From NCBI RefSeq assembly GCF_005484805.1, contig NZ_CP039432.1, positions 4,092,001-4,156,000 of the forward strand: DNA of 64,000 bases. The letters are read 5' to 3'. The translations under genes and the position numbers were made by a program. This DNA comes from Rhodococcus sp. SGAir0479. GTDB taxonomy: Bacteria > Actinomycetota > Actinomycetes > Mycobacteriales > Mycobacteriaceae. Under the pieces are notes generated by a model, which did no database searches, was not told the origin of the DNA, and saw nothing but the letters and a program-made list of their open reading frames with translations. This document shows positions 35,966-46,272 of this stretch, piece by piece; position 1 is the stretch's first letter; each line of letters opens with the position of its first letter.

Positions 35966-38900
35966 TCACGCGCGGGGCTTCGCGAACGGGAACGCGAGGG
36001 ACTCGCGGATACTGCCGCCGGTGATGAGCATGACGACCCGGTCGACGCCCATGCCGAGGCCACCGGTGGGCGGCATCGCGTGCTCGAGGGCCTGCAGGAA
36101 GTCCTCGTCGAGTTCCATCGCCTCCGGGTCGCCGCCGGCGGCCAGCAGCGACTGCTCGGTGAGGCGCCGGCGCTGGTCCACCGGGTCGGTCAGCTCGCTG
36201 TAGGCGGTGCCCAGCTCCATGCCCCACGCGACCAGGTCCCACTTCGCGGCGACGCCCGGGATCGTCGGGTGCGGCCGGGTCAGCGGCGACATCGACGTCG
36301 GGAAATTCGTGTAGAACGTCGGGAACTCGGTCTGCCCCTCCACCAGCTGCTCGTACAGCTCCTGCGCCACCGCGCCCGCGTCCCAGCTCTTCTGGTACTC
36401 GACGTCGTTGGCCTCGCAGAGCTTGCGCAGGTCCTCGAGGGACGTCTCCGGGGTGACGTCGACGCCCAGCTTCTCGGCGATCGCGCCGTGCATCGTCTTG
36501 ACCGGCCACTCCCCGGAGATGTCGACGGCCACCGGTTCGCCGTCCGGGCCGGGCCGCATGACGGTCGGGCTGCCGTGTGCGGCGACGGCCGCGTTCTGGA
36601 TCAGCTCGCGGCACACCACCATCATGCGCTCGTAGTCGCTGTGCGCCTCGTACGCCTCGAGGATCGTGAACTCGGGGTTGTGCTTGAAGTCCACGCCCTC
36701 GTTGCGGAACACGCGTCCGATCTCGAACACCTTCTCCATCCCGGCCACGCACAATCGCTTGAGGAACAGTTCGGGGGCGATGCGCAGGTACAGGTCCAGG
36801 TCGTACGCGTTGATGTGCGTGACGAACGGGGCGGCGTTGGCGCCTCCGTGGATGCGCTGCAGGATGGGCGTCTCCACCTCGAGGTATCCGCGGCCGGACA
36901 GCGAGTCGCGCAGCGATTTCACGATCGCGGTACGGGCGGCCAGCAGTCGGCGCGACTCCGGGTTGATCGCCAGATCCACGTAGCGTTGCCGGACGCGGGT
37001 CTCGGCGTCGGTGAGGCCCTTCCACTTGTCGGGCAGCGGGTGCAGGCACTTGCCGTTCATCCGCCACTCGGTCGCCAGCAACGACAGCTCGCCCTTGCGG
37101 CTGCGGCCGATGGTGCCGCTGACCTCCATGAGATCGCCCAGGTCGAAGTCGGCCGCGAACTCGTCGAGCCGGTCGCCGACGGTGGTGCGGTCGATGAGCA
37201 CCTGGATGTCGCCGGACCAGTCCCGCAGCACCGCGAACGCGACCCCGCCGTACGCACGGATCCGCAACAGCCGTCCCGCGATTCGCACCCGCGTGCCCTC
37301 GGGGGAGGACGCCGCGGCGGCGACCGTGTGGGTCGGGGGATAGGCAACCGGGTACGCGTCGATGCCCTCGGCGGCCAGGCGCGCGAGCTTGTCCATCCGC
37401 ACCCGCACCTGTTCCGGTCGGCGGACGTCCGGTGCCTCGGCGGCCGGGGTGGGACCGGCGGGCGCCGCCACGACGTCGGGCGCGCTGCCGTCGGCGTGCA
37501 GACCCCCGGCAGCCGCGAGCCCGTCCGGAACGGCGGTCCGGGTGCCGGTGTGGCTGACGGCCTTGGCGCGGTGGCCGAACGTGGGCAGCGTCAGGAACCC
37601 CTCCGCGACCGCGGACGCGATGCCCACCCGCGGCAGGTGCCGGTTGTCGTCGAAGCACAGGTAGCGCGGGGCCCACTCCGGCTGGTACTTCACGTTGGAC
37701 CGGTACAGGGCCTCGAGCTGCCACCAGCGGGAGAAGAACAGCAGCAGCGACCGCCACATCCGCAGGATCGGGCCGGCCCCGATGCGGGCGCCCTCCTCGA
37801 ACGTGGACCGGAACACCGCGAAGTTGAGCGACACCCGGATCACCCCGAACTCGTCGGCGCGGGTGGCGAGGTCGGTGACCATGAGTTCGACGACCCCGTT
37901 GGGGGCGTGCGGGTTCCGGCGCATCAGATCGAGCGAGACGCCGTTGGGTCCCCACGGCACGAGCGACAACATGCCCAGTACGTCGTCGTCCGGGCCGAGC
38001 GCCTCGACCAGCAGGCAGTCGCCGTCGAGCGGGTCGCCGAGCCGGCCGAGCGCCATCGAGAATCCGCGCTCGGTCTCGGTGTCGCGCCAGGCGTCGGCGC
38101 GGGCGATGACCTCGGCCATCTCCGCGGGCCGAATGTCGCGGTGGCGGCGGATCCGCACCGTCAGCCCCTGTTTGCGGACGCGGTGGACGGCCTGGCGCAC
38201 CTGGCGCATCTCGCGCCCGTTCAGCGAGAAGTCGCGGGTCTCGAGGATCGCCTCGTCGCCGAGTTGCAGCACCGACAGCCCGGCCCGCTTGTAGGCGGTG
38301 GCGCCGGCCTCGCTCGCACCCATCACCGCCGGCGCCCACCCGTAACGCGTGCAGAGGTCGAGCCACGCGTCGATCGCGTGCGGCCATGCTTCCGGGTTGC
38401 CGATGGGGTCACCGCTGGCCAGGCACACCCCGATCTCGACGCGGTACGTCACGGCGGCCTTGCCGCTGGGTGCGAACACCACCGCCTTGTCGCGGCGGGT
38501 GGCGAAGTAGCCGAGCGAATCGTCGGCCCCGAACGTGTCCAGCAGACCGCGCAGGGCGGACTCGTCGTTTCCGGTGAGGGCGTTGGACGCGCGCTGCGAG
38601 CGGAACAGGGTGATCACCGCGGCCAGCAGCGCCAGCGCGCCGAAGAGACCGAGCAGGGTGTTGACGAAGACGTGCGGGTGCCCGTCGAACTGTTCGTTGT
38701 CGACGACGGACAGCGCCGTCACCCGGTTGAGGGCCCACAGGAAGCGTTCGCTCCGCGGCAGCGTGCCGGGGAACAGTTCCACCAGACCCCAGCCCAGGAC
38801 GGTGCCGATTGCGAGTCCGGAGACCAGGACCCCGAGCGCCTTCCAGGCGGCGCCGCGACGGACCCGGGTGTAGAACTCCTTGCGCGCCGCGACGAGCACC

Positions 38901-39316
38901 CCGATCACCGCCAGATGGACCGCGCACGCCACTGCGGCGGCGAAATTCCGGTCGATGACCGCCTCCAGCGCGTTCACGATCGCGAACAACGCCAGGTAGA
39001 TGGTCAGCAGCCACCAGGCGATACGTTTGCGGCTCGCCAGCGCCGCCGCCACCAGACCCACCACGACCGCCCACGACAGGCTGGTGTCGGGGGCGTCGAA
39101 GTAGTAGTTGTCGACGAGGACGCGCGGGGTGTGCACGAGATACCGGAGGGCCGGCGACAGGCTCCACAGGAACACCAGGACGGAGAACACGCCCAGGATC
39201 AGACCGGCGATGTGCGGCACCTCGGTGAGGCGCCCACGTTTCGGCGGGGCGGACGTTCGGTGCCGCTGCTCGCGCGTGTCCACCGCGTCTACCGGGGTCC
39301 CGGTGCTCGTCGCCAT
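35966..39316 (-). CDS. lysX: Bifunctional lysylphosphatidylglycerol synthetase / lysyl-tRNA synthetase LysX
   Basis: 1116 residues. An N-terminal region of about seven membrane segments (about 30-250) precedes the DUF2156 acyltransferase domain (about 270-600) that moves lysine from tRNA to phosphatidylglycerol. A C-terminal class II LysRS with OB fold ([28 protein letters not shown]) and catalytic core follows: motif 2 [22 protein letters not shown] and motif 3 [15 protein letters not shown]. The product alters surface charge and resistance to cationic peptides. ATG 39316 follows AAGGAAG. It is shorter at the N-terminus than the 1172-residue M. tuberculosis protein. Confidence 0.97.
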   Translation of the reverse strand: MATSTGTPVDAVDTREQRHRTSAPPKRGRLTEVPHIAGLILGVFSVLVFLWSLSPALRYLVHTPRVLVDNYYFDAPDTSLSWAVVVGLVAAALASRKRIAWWLLTIYLALFAIVNALEAVIDRNFAAAVACAVHLAVIGVLVAARKEFYTRVRRGAAWKALGVLVSGLAIGTVLGWGLVELFPGTLPRSERFLWALNRVTALSVVDNEQFDGHPHVFVNTLLGLFGALALLAAVITLFRSQRASNALTGNDESALRGLLDTFGADDSLGYFATRRDKAVVFAPSGKAAVTYRVEIGVCLASGDPIGNPEAWPHAIDAWLDLCTRYGWAPAVMGASEAGATAYKRAGLSVLQLGDEAILETRDFSLNGREMRQVRQAVHRVRKQGLTVRIRRHRDIRPAEMAEVIARADAWRDTETERGFSMALGRLGDPLDGDCLLVEALGPDDDVLGMLSLVPWGPNGVSLDLMRRNPHAPNGVVELMVTDLATRADEFGVIRVSLNFAVFRSTFEEGARIGAGPILRMWRSLLLFFSRWWQLEALYRSNVKYQPEWAPRYLCFDDNRHLPRVGIASAVAEGFLTLPTFGHRAKAVSHTGTRTAVPDGLAAAGGLHADGSAPDVVAAPAGPTPAAEAPDVRRPEQVRVRMDKLARLAAEGIDAYPVAYPPTHTVAAAASSPEGTRVRIAGRLLRIRAYGGVAFAVLRDWSGDIQVLIDRTTVGDRLDEFAADFDLGDLMEVSGTIGRSRKGELSLLATEWRMNGKCLHPLPDKWKGLTDAETRVRQRYVDLAINPESRRLLAARTAIVKSLRDSLSGRGYLEVETPILQRIHGGANAAPFVTHINAYDLDLYLRIAPELFLKRLCVAGMEKVFEIGRVFRNEGVDFKHNPEFTILEAYEAHSDYERMMVVCRELIQNAAVAAHGSPTVMRPGPDGEPVAVDISGEWPVKTMHGAIAEKLGVDVTPETSLEDLRKLCEANDVEYQKSWDAGAVAQELYEQLVEGQTEFPTFYTNFPTSMSPLTRPHPTIPGVAAKWDLVAWGMELGTAYSELTDPVDQRRRLTEQSLLAAGGDPEAMELDEDFLQALEHAMPPTGGLGMGVDRVVMLITGGSIRESLAFPFAKPRA

Positions 39317-39403
39317 CGGCTTCCTTTCTCCGTCACCGCGCCGTCTCTGCCTCCAGTGTGAGGTGTCGGACAGCCGTTCGGGGTCAAGGAGGATGATGGA
39401 GTC

Positions 39404-39628
39404 ATGTCTGACGCAGTGGACGAGGTCCCGATCCGTGACGAGACGATCCGCCTGGGTCAGTTCCTCAAGCTCGCCAATCTCATCGAGTCGGGCGCGGAGG
39501 CCAAGGTCGTCGTCGCCGACGGGCTGGTGAGCGTCAACGGGGAGGTCGAGATCCGGCGCGGGCGGCAGCTGCACGACGGGGACGTCGTCGAGATCGGTGG
39601 CGCGGCGGCGCGGGTGGCCGGCCCGTAG
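39404..39628 (+). CDS. S4 RNA-binding domain protein (YbcJ/YaaA-like)
   Basis: 74 residues, one S4 domain: [48 protein letters not shown]. The GxxxVNGxxxxRRGxxLxxGD pattern is that of stand-alone S4 proteins that bind structured RNA. Biological target unknown. It is divergent from lysX with an 87-base gap. Confidence 0.92.
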   Translation: MSDAVDEVPIRDETIRLGQFLKLANLIESGAEAKVVVADGLVSVNGEVEIRRGRQLHDGDVVEIGGAAARVAGP

Positions 39629-39655
39629 GGACCGTCACCACCCCCGCCCCGCCCC

Positions 39656-41089
39656 TCACCGCGCCGCGGCGAAATCGGCGATCAAGACCTTCTTCTGCAC
39701 CTTGCCCATCGCATTGCGCGGCAACGTGTCGACGACGCGGATCTCGCGCGGGCGCTTGTGGATCGACAGGCTGCGCGCGACGAAGTCGGACAACACACCG
39801 TGGTCCGGGCAGTCGCCGACCACGTATGCGACGATGCGCTGCCCCAGGTCGGTGTCGGGGACGCCGATGACGGCGGCCTCCTGGATGCCGGGGTGGGCGA
39901 GCAGTGCCTGCTCCACCTCACCGGCGCCGATCCGGTACCCGCCGGACTTGATCATGTCGATCGACTCGCGTCCGACGATGCGGTGGAACCCGTCCGGGTC
40001 CACGATGGCGATGTCCCCCGTCTCGAACCAGCCGTCGTCGGTCGTCGACTCCGCGGTCTTCTCCGGATTGCCGAGGTATCCGTCGAACAGGGTGGATCCC
40101 GCGATCTGCAACTGGCCCAGAGTTTCTCCGTCGTGCGGGACCGGGTTCCCGGCCTTGTCGCGCAGTCGCGCCTGCACGCCGCGGATGGGCAGACCCACCC
40201 ACCCCGGCCGCCGCTCGCCGTCGAACCGGGTGCTGAGCGTGATGATGGTTTCGCTCATTCCGTACCGCTCGATGGGGGCCGCGCCGGTGAGGGACTGCAT
40301 CCGCTCGAACACCGGGACCGGCAGCGGGGCGCTGCCCGACACCAGTAGCCGGGCCGAGGCCAGTGCCCGGGCGGACGACTCGTCCCCGCACACGCGCGAC
40401 CACACGGTCGGTACGCCGAAGTACAGCGAACCGTTCGCCGCCGCATAGGCTTCGGGGGTCGGTCGGACGGTGTGCACGAGCGGGGACCCGTGACGCAACG
40501 CTCCCAGGACGCCCAGCACCAGGCCGTGCACGTGGAACAGCGGGAGCCCGTGGACGAGGGTGTCGTCCGCGTTCCAGTCCCACGCGTCGGCGAGCCCGTC
40601 GAGTCCCGCCGCCACCGCCGACCGAGACAGCACGACGCCCTTGGGGGCGCCGGTGGTGCCCGAGGTGTACATGACGAGGGCGCCGGCCGCCGAATCCGGC
40701 TCGGGCCGGGTGGACGCGGACCGGGCCGCGGGATCGACCGCGAGGGTCGGTAGCGCGACGTCGTCGCGCGCCGCACCGAGCCAGAGCTGGGCCCCGGAAT
40801 CCTTCAGGATGTGGCCGCGTTCGGTGGGCCCCGAGTCCGGCGGCACCGGGACGGCCGACACGCCGGCCATCAGGCAACCGGTCACGGCGATCACCGTCTC
40901 CATGCTGGCGGTCGCATCGACGGCAACCGTTGTGGCACCGGCTATCTCGTCGGCGACGGCGGCGGCGCCGCCGAGCAGCTCTCCCCGGGTCAGGGCATCG
41001 GGCCCGATCCGGACCGCCGGCCGGTCCGCGAGGTCGCCGCGCGTATCGGCGAGCGATGACAGCAGGGGGGCGAATGTCGGAGCACTCAT
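39656..41089 (-). CDS. Acyl-CoA synthetase, FadD36/malonyl-CoA synthetase-like
   Basis: 477 residues, adenylate-forming enzyme. The AMP/Thr loop is VMYTSGTTGAPKGVVLS; later motifs are ERYGMSETI, GWFETGDIA, GRESIDMIKSGGYRIGAGEVE and the catalytic Lys in PRNAMGKVQKK. It activates an acid to the acyl-AMP and then acyl-CoA. It strongly recalls M. tuberculosis FadD36 in length and wording; relatives such as MatB act on malonate, so the substrate is likely a small or dicarboxylic acid (inference). Divergent from an IclR regulator across a palindrome-rich gap. Confidence 0.9.
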   Translation of the reverse strand: MSAPTFAPLLSSLADTRGDLADRPAVRIGPDALTRGELLGGAAAVADEIAGATTVAVDATASMETVIAVTGCLMAGVSAVPVPPDSGPTERGHILKDSGAQLWLGAARDDVALPTLAVDPAARSASTRPEPDSAAGALVMYTSGTTGAPKGVVLSRSAVAAGLDGLADAWDWNADDTLVHGLPLFHVHGLVLGVLGALRHGSPLVHTVRPTPEAYAAANGSLYFGVPTVWSRVCGDESSARALASARLLVSGSAPLPVPVFERMQSLTGAAPIERYGMSETIITLSTRFDGERRPGWVGLPIRGVQARLRDKAGNPVPHDGETLGQLQIAGSTLFDGYLGNPEKTAESTTDDGWFETGDIAIVDPDGFHRIVGRESIDMIKSGGYRIGAGEVEQALLAHPGIQEAAVIGVPDTDLGQRIVAYVVGDCPDHGVLSDFVARSLSIHKRPREIRVVDTLPRNAMGKVQKKVLIADFAAAR

Positions 41090-41122
41090 CGGCGTGGGTC
41101 CCTTCTCGCAGTGCCGCAGCGT

Positions 41123-41162
41123 CCGGTCCACCATGCGGACCAGCGTGCTACGATGTGGTCCG
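41123..41162. promoter_or_regulatory. IclR-type operator region with three half-sites
   Basis: GGTCC (41125-41129) and GGACC (41137-41141) form one inverted repeat with a seven-base spacer. The right half, extended to CGGACCA (41136-41142), pairs again with TGGTCCG (41156-41162). The block lies between the divergent fadD36-like and iclR starts. Confidence 0.6.
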
Positions 41163-41217
41163 GCCAACGTATAGCCTGGTGCTGTCGGCGTCAATCGTCG
41201 CGGGTGAAAGGTTTTGT

Positions 41218-41955
41218 ATGAACAGCGTTCTCACAGCTCTACGCGTCTTCGAGGAAGTTGCTCGGACGCGGGAGGCGGGGCTGTCCGAGCTGAGCAAGCG
41301 CCTCGATGTTCCGAAGAGCACGGTTCAGCGGTGTCTGAAGACGCTCGCGGAGGCCGGCTGGCTGCGCCCGGCGGTGAACGATTCCGGGAAATGGGTGATC
41401 ACCGGTCGCGCCTTCAGTCTGGGCAGCATGCTGGCGGCGGGCGACGACCTGCGCGACGTGGCGCTCCCGGTGCTGAGCACGCTGCAGGCGGAGACCGGCG
41501 AGACGGTCCACCTGACCGTTCCCGACGGGGACGAACTCGTGCTCATCGAGCGTCTCGACAGCGCGCACCAGCTGCGCGCGTTCCTTCCGCTGGGCACCCG
41601 CCTGCCGCTGCACGCGGCGTCCAACGGCAAGGCATATCTTGCGTCGCTTCCCGATGCGGAGGTGGAGCGGGTCCTCGCCGCCGATCTGGTGCCCGCGACC
41701 GGGCGCACCGTGACCGATCCGCACGCGTTGCGGGAGGAGATCGCCGAGATCCGACGCCGCGGATACGCCGTCACCGATCAGGAGCTGCACGACGGCATCG
41801 CTGCGGTGGCAGTCGCGCTGCGGGGCCGCAACGGGCTCGTCAGAGGATGCTTCAGCGTCTCCGGGCCGGCGTCACGATTGACCCCGGACCTGTACGGGGC
41901 CTACGGGGAGAAGGCGCTGGCGGCGCGCACCGAGATCGAGCGCCTGCTGTCCTGA
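41218..41955 (+). CDS. IclR-family transcriptional regulator
   Basis: 245 residues. N-terminal winged helix at about 1-65 (VLTALRVFEEVARTREAGLSELSKRLDVPKSTVQRCLKTLAEAGWL). The IclR effector domain follows, with TGETVHLTVPDGDELVLIERLDS, FLPLGTRLPLHAASNGKAYLA and EIRRRGYAVTDQELHDGIAAVAVAL. It probably controls the divergent acyl-CoA synthetase in response to a small acid. ATG 41218 follows GAAAGG by six bases. Confidence 0.94.
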   Translation: MNSVLTALRVFEEVARTREAGLSELSKRLDVPKSTVQRCLKTLAEAGWLRPAVNDSGKWVITGRAFSLGSMLAAGDDLRDVALPVLSTLQAETGETVHLTVPDGDELVLIERLDSAHQLRAFLPLGTRLPLHAASNGKAYLASLPDAEVERVLAADLVPATGRTVTDPHALREEIAEIRRRGYAVTDQELHDGIAAVAVALRGRNGLVRGCFSVSGPASRLTPDLYGAYGEKALAARTEIERLLS

Positions 41956-42044
41956 CCTGCCGATTCGGGTTGTCGTCCGGTCCCGGGGAAGTCCGGATGA
42001 CCCTGGGGGATCCGCAGTACTGTTCGCCATGGAGGAGGAACGAC

Positions 42045-43343
42045 ATGGCCGAACTGGTTCTCACCTCGAACGCGTTGACCGTCGTGCTGTCGCGCGGCGA
42101 GAAGGTCGCGGGCCTGCACGGGGACATCACCGTCCCGCTCGCGCACATCCGGGACGTCGATGTGGTCGCCGACCCGTTCGCCAACCTGCGCGGCCTGCGT
42201 GCACCCGGACTCGCGGTGCCGGGGCGGGTTCGCATCGGCACTTGGCGAGGCCGCGGCGACCGGACGTTCGTCGTCGCGCGGCGCGGTGCGCCCGCCGTGC
42301 GGGTGTGCACCGCGGGCATCGGAGCCGGGTCGGCCTTCGACCGGTTGCTCGTCGGGACCGCGGACGCGACCGCCGACGCGCAGCGGCTCCGCGACGTCCT
42401 CGCGGCCGGCCGGCCCGAGTTCACCGAACACGAGACGACCTTCGTGTCCGGCGACGGCACGGTCGTGGCCGGGACGCTCGCGGTGCCGAGCGGGGGACGT
42501 GGGGGACCGGCAGCGGTGGTACTCAACGGTTCCGGCGAGATCGACCGGGACGGTGACCACCGGAAGCTCGCCATCGGAATCAGCCGCGCCGTCGCACATG
42601 CGTTGGCCCGCAACGGTGTCGCCTCGTTGCGCTACGACAAGCGGGGCGTCGGCCGGTCGGGCGGCGACTTTCTCACCGCCGGCTACGCCGACAACCGGGC
42701 CGACGCCGCGGCGGCGGTCGAATGGCTGCGCACCACAGGCGGTTTCGCGCGCGATGCGATCGCGGTGATCGGGCACAGCGAGGGGGCGTGCCTGGCGACG
42801 CAGCTGGGAGCGGACCGCGTCGTGGATCCGGCGGCGGTGGTGCTGCTCGCCGCTCCGGCGGTCACCGGCCGCGAGGTGTTGACGTGGCAGTCGGGCAGGG
42901 CGGTCGAGGGCCTGCCGGCGCCGGTACGAACGGCTATGCGGATCCTGCGCATCGATGTGGCTGCCCGACAACGGAAGGCCTTCGACAGGCTCTATCGCAG
43001 CCGGGACGACGTCGGGCGCCTGGGCCGCCGCCGGGTGAACGCGCGGTGGCTGCGGGAGTTCCTGGATTACGACCCGAAACCGTTTCTGCAGGACATCGTT
43101 CCGCCGGTCCTCGCGATCACGGGCGCCAAGGATATCCAGGTGGACCCCGGTGATCTCGAGACCATCGCGGCGCTCGTACCGGACGAGGTGGACACCGCCC
43201 GCGTCCCCGATCTGACGCACCTGCTGCGGCGCGACCCCCGGCCGCCGTCCCTGGGCGTCTACCGGAAGCTGGTGCGCCAACCGGTGGACGCGGAAGTGCT
43301 GGCGCTGGTAGCCGATTGGACGGCCGGCCACCTCAGGCGCTGA
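42045..43343 (+). CDS. Alpha/beta hydrolase with N-terminal PH-like domain
   Basis: 432 residues. Residues 1-115 resemble the stand-alone actinobacterial PH-like proteins (VPLAHIRDVDVVADPFANLRGLRAPGLAVPGRVRIGTW, FVVARRGAPAVRV, FDRLLVGTADATADAQRL). Residues about 125-432 are an alpha/beta hydrolase with oxyanion NGSGEIDRDGD, nucleophile GHSEG (Ser245), Asp in GAKDIQVDPGD and His in DLTHLLRRD. ATG 42045 is chosen because GGAGGAGG sits just upstream. The hydrolase half is like secreted/cytosolic esterase-peptidase YqkD-type enzymes; no signal peptide. The fusion is unusual. Confidence 0.85.
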   Translation: MAELVLTSNALTVVLSRGEKVAGLHGDITVPLAHIRDVDVVADPFANLRGLRAPGLAVPGRVRIGTWRGRGDRTFVVARRGAPAVRVCTAGIGAGSAFDRLLVGTADATADAQRLRDVLAAGRPEFTEHETTFVSGDGTVVAGTLAVPSGGRGGPAAVVLNGSGEIDRDGDHRKLAIGISRAVAHALARNGVASLRYDKRGVGRSGGDFLTAGYADNRADAAAAVEWLRTTGGFARDAIAVIGHSEGACLATQLGADRVVDPAAVVLLAAPAVTGREVLTWQSGRAVEGLPAPVRTAMRILRIDVAARQRKAFDRLYRSRDDVGRLGRRRVNARWLREFLDYDPKPFLQDIVPPVLAITGAKDIQVDPGDLETIAALVPDEVDTARVPDLTHLLRRDPRPPSLGVYRKLVRQPVDAEVLALVADWTAGHLRR

Positions 43344-43345
43344 CG

Positions 43346-43394
43346 CGCCCGTGCGCCTTTCCGGTAGCCGGGGTACCGAAAAGTTGCACGGGCG
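43346..43394. terminator. Bidirectional terminator after the hydrolase and rraA
   Basis: CGCCCGTGC (43346-43354) pairs perfectly with GCACGGGCG (43386-43394), with a partial inner stem (CCGGTA/TACCG). It lies between convergent genes. Confidence 0.7.
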
Positions 43395-43404
43395 GCGGAG
43401 CCGC

Positions 43405-43875
43405 CTACCGGACGACGACGCCGTCGTCGTCGCTGTAGACCGTCTCTCCCGGGTTGAAGGTGACGCCGCCGAAGGAGACGGGCACGTTCTTCTCACCGGA
43501 ACCGGTCTGGGTGCTCTTGCGCGGATTGGTGCCCAGGGCCTTGATGCCGATGTCGAGGGTCCGCAGGATCGCCGAGTCACGGACCGCGCCGTTGACGATC
43601 ACGCCGGCCCAGCCGTTGGAGACGCCGCGGCCGGCGATGATGTCGCCGACGAGGGCCGTGTGCACGCTCGCGTCGCCGTCGACGACGAGGACACCGCCGT
43701 TGCCGGGCTCGCTGAGGGTCTGCTTGACGAGCAGGTTGTCCTGGAAGCACTTGATGGTGGTGATCGGCCCGGAGAACGTGCTGCGAGCGCCGAACTGGAT
43801 GAATTGCGTATCGCAGCTGCGGATGTCGGGCCCGATCTCGTCGGCCAGATCGGCGGTTGCCACCGGTTCGCTCAT
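43405..43875 (-). CDS. rraA: RraA-family protein (4-hydroxy-4-methyl-2-oxoglutarate aldolase / RNase E regulator-like)
   Basis: 156 residues. Family marks are [82 protein letters not shown] and YSDDDGVVV. The NGAVRD motif contains the Arg-Asp used by the aldolase members. In M. tuberculosis the same protein (Rv3853) was once called MenG. Both RNase E inhibition and aldolase/decarboxylase activity are known in the family; the sequence does not decide. ATG 43875 is the clear start. Confidence 0.93.
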   Translation of the reverse strand: MSEPVATADLADEIGPDIRSCDTQFIQFGARSTFSGPITTIKCFQDNLLVKQTLSEPGNGGVLVVDGDASVHTALVGDIIAGRGVSNGWAGVIVNGAVRDSAILRTLDIGIKALGTNPRKSTQTGSGEKNVPVSFGGVTFNPGETVYSDDDGVVVR

Positions 43876-43937
43876 GGTTGGTTCCCTTCGTCGGTTCGCG
43901 CGTCCACCATAGTTGACTCGCCGGTAACTTGGGATGG

Positions 43938-44318
43938 TCAGGCGCGGCCGTGACGCCGTTCGTAGTCGTCGCGGATCCGGTCCGCGCGGCGCTGCGCCTT
44001 CTCCGCGACCAGGTCGGGATCGAGGCCGTGACTCTGCAGCCGGTGCCGGCGGTACACCTGCATGAGCGCCACCGCGAAGTAGACCAGCGGGATGAACAGC
44101 AGCGCCATCATCGCCAGAGGAATCCAGATGGGCCCGGGAATGAGCAGGAACAGCGCGAGGATCGGCAGCACCGGCACCGTGAAGCGGATCAGATAGCGCA
44201 CCGACGCCCCGGGGCCCACCAGATCGTTGCGGACCCAGTCCTGCAACGAGTCCGGCAGCGTCCGGCCGAACTGGTATCCCACGTACTGCCCGAAGGTGGG
44301 GCGCTGAAGTGCAGGCAT
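43938..44318 (-). CDS. DUF5313 family membrane protein
   Basis: 126 residues. A conserved start ([40 protein letters not shown]) precedes two membrane segments at about 48-64 and 66-86. A basic C-terminal tail ends [13 protein letters not shown]. This pattern is common in mycobacteria and rhodococci; function unknown. It is read in the same direction as rraA and fadD15 but with its own gaps. Confidence 0.82.
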   Translation of the reverse strand: MPALQRPTFGQYVGYQFGRTLPDSLQDWVRNDLVGPGASVRYLIRFTVPVLPILALFLLIPGPIWIPLAMMALLFIPLVYFAVALMQVYRRHRLQSHGLDPDLVAEKAQRRADRIRDDYERRHGRA

Positions 44319-44397
44319 GGCTCAAGCCTAGGCAGCGCGTCCGCCCTCCGTCCCGCCGGTGGCCGGGATCCCGCGGAATGGGCGGGAACCCGACCCG

Positions 44398-46239
44398 TCA
44401 GCCGTACAGCTCGCTGATCCGGTCGGAGAAGTTGTCGACCACCTTCTTGCGCTTGAGTTTCATGCTGGGGGTGATCTCCCCGTTCTCGACGGTGAGCTCG
44501 CGTTCGAGGATGGTGAACCGCTTGACCTGCTCCCACCGGTTGAGTCCGGCGTTGAGCCGGTCGACGTAGGTGCTCATCATCGACACGGTCGCATCGGCCG
44601 CGGCGATCTCCTTCAACGGCTTGTCGGCCATGCCGTTCTCGACCGCCCATTCCGCGATCGCCTCACCGTCGAGACTGATCAGCGCGACGCAGTACGACTT
44701 GCCCTCGCCGTGGACGATGATCTCCCCGACGTACGGGCAGAGGCCCTTGAACGTCGCCGCGATCGCCGACGGCGCCACGTACTTGCCGTTCGACGTCTTG
44801 AACATGTCCTTCTTGCGGTCGGTGATCCGCAGGTAGCCGTCGGCGTCGATGGTGCCGATGTCGCCCGTGTGGAACCAGCCGTCCGAGGTGAGGGATTCCT
44901 CGGTGGCCTCGGGGTTGTGGTGGTAGCCGCTCATCACGCCGGGACTCTTGATGAGCACCTCGCCGTCGGACGCGATCCGGACGTCGGTTCCGGGCAGCGG
45001 CCACCCCACCGTCCCGAACCGGTAGGCGGAGGGCCGGTTCACGAGCGACGCGGCGCTGGTCTCCGTCAGCCCGTAGCCCTCGAGGACGATGATGCCGACC
45101 GCGTCGAACCACAGCGCCACATTGCGATCCAGCGCGGCCGAGCCGGAGATGAAGAATTTCAGCCGTCCACCGAACCGGTTCCGGATGGTCCGGAACACCA
45201 GCCGGTCGGCCACCGCGTACTGCGCCTTCTGCATGCGCGACAACGGGGTTCCGGCCTGGCGTGCCTTCGCCGCCGCCAACCCCACCCCGATCGCCCAGTC
45301 GAAGATCCGCTTCTTCGCCCCACCCTCGGCGTCGACGGTCGCGACGATGCGGGCGTACGCCTTCTCGAAGATGCGCGGCGCCGCGCCCATGAAGGTGGGT
45401 TTCACGACGGCGAGATTGTCGACGATCCTGTCGACGCGACCGTCGACGGCGGTCGCGAAACCGATCTGCAGCGGCAACGTCAGCAGGATCTTCCCGAACA
45501 CGTGCGACAGTGGCAGCCACAGGTACTGCAGGTCCGAGGCGTCGAGGATCCCGACCGCGTCGATCGACGCGGCCTCGTACGTCCACGCCGAGTGCGGCAG
45601 CCGAACGCCCTTGGGGCGCCCCGTGGTCCCCGACGTGTAGATCAGCGTCGCGAGGCTGTCGGGGGAGATGCGGGCGATGCGGTCGTCCACCGCGGTGGGG
45701 CGTTCGGCCAGCAGCATGTCGCCGATCTGCGCGAGATGGTCGAGCCCGATCACCCACTCGTCCTCGGGGACCGGCCCGTCGATGAGCACCACCCGGTGCA
45801 CGTCCGGCAGCTCGTCCCGGTGCTCGCGGAGTTTCGTCAGCTGCTCCTCGTTCTCCGCGACGACGATGCGGCTGCCCGAGTTGGCGACGATGAACGCGAC
45901 GTCGGACGCCGTGGTGGTGGGATAGACCGTGGTCGTCGCGGCCCCGGCGCACATCACCGCGAGATCGGCCAGCACCCACTCGTACCGGGTGGTGGACGCC
46001 ACCGCGACGCGCTCCTCGGGTTCGATGCCGAGCGCGATCAGCCCCGCGGCGAGCCGGTGCACCCGGTCGCCGACGTCGGACCACGTGACGCTCGCCCAGC
46101 CGTCGCCGGCGGGGAATCGGAAGGCTTCGGATCTGGGGGTCCGGGCCACCCGATCGACGAAGAGGTGGGCCACCGACGGCGCCCGCTCCTCGATCTTGGA
46201 CCGGTCCACGACCTCGTCTGACGCGCGCGAAGCTGTCAT
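44398..46239 (-). CDS. fadD15: Long-chain fatty-acid--CoA ligase (FadD15-like)
   Basis: 613 residues, AMP-forming long-chain acyl-CoA synthetase. Motifs are LIYTSGTTGRPKGVRL (AMP binding), LPLSHVFGKILL, EGYGLTETSAASLVN, GWFHTGDIGTID and the linker LRITDRKKDMFKTSNGKYVAPS. It activates long-chain fatty acids for lipid synthesis or beta-oxidation at the membrane. Length and wording match M. tuberculosis FadD15. It is monocistronic by layout; an inverted repeat lies upstream, near the end of the ABC operon. Confidence 0.93.
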   Translation of the reverse strand: MTASRASDEVVDRSKIEERAPSVAHLFVDRVARTPRSEAFRFPAGDGWASVTWSDVGDRVHRLAAGLIALGIEPEERVAVASTTRYEWVLADLAVMCAGAATTTVYPTTTASDVAFIVANSGSRIVVAENEEQLTKLREHRDELPDVHRVVLIDGPVPEDEWVIGLDHLAQIGDMLLAERPTAVDDRIARISPDSLATLIYTSGTTGRPKGVRLPHSAWTYEAASIDAVGILDASDLQYLWLPLSHVFGKILLTLPLQIGFATAVDGRVDRIVDNLAVVKPTFMGAAPRIFEKAYARIVATVDAEGGAKKRIFDWAIGVGLAAAKARQAGTPLSRMQKAQYAVADRLVFRTIRNRFGGRLKFFISGSAALDRNVALWFDAVGIIVLEGYGLTETSAASLVNRPSAYRFGTVGWPLPGTDVRIASDGEVLIKSPGVMSGYHHNPEATEESLTSDGWFHTGDIGTIDADGYLRITDRKKDMFKTSNGKYVAPSAIAATFKGLCPYVGEIIVHGEGKSYCVALISLDGEAIAEWAVENGMADKPLKEIAAADATVSMMSTYVDRLNAGLNRWEQVKRFTILERELTVENGEITPSMKLKRKKVVDNFSDRISELYG

Positions 46240-46272
46240 GTTCCAGAGTCTAGGAACCCCGGTACACCGCCT

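Noticed and set aside
35921-39361. A 1146-codon open frame on the + strand opposite lysX
   Set aside because: It mirrors the lysX frame and has no domain; lysX on the - strand has full catalytic motifs.
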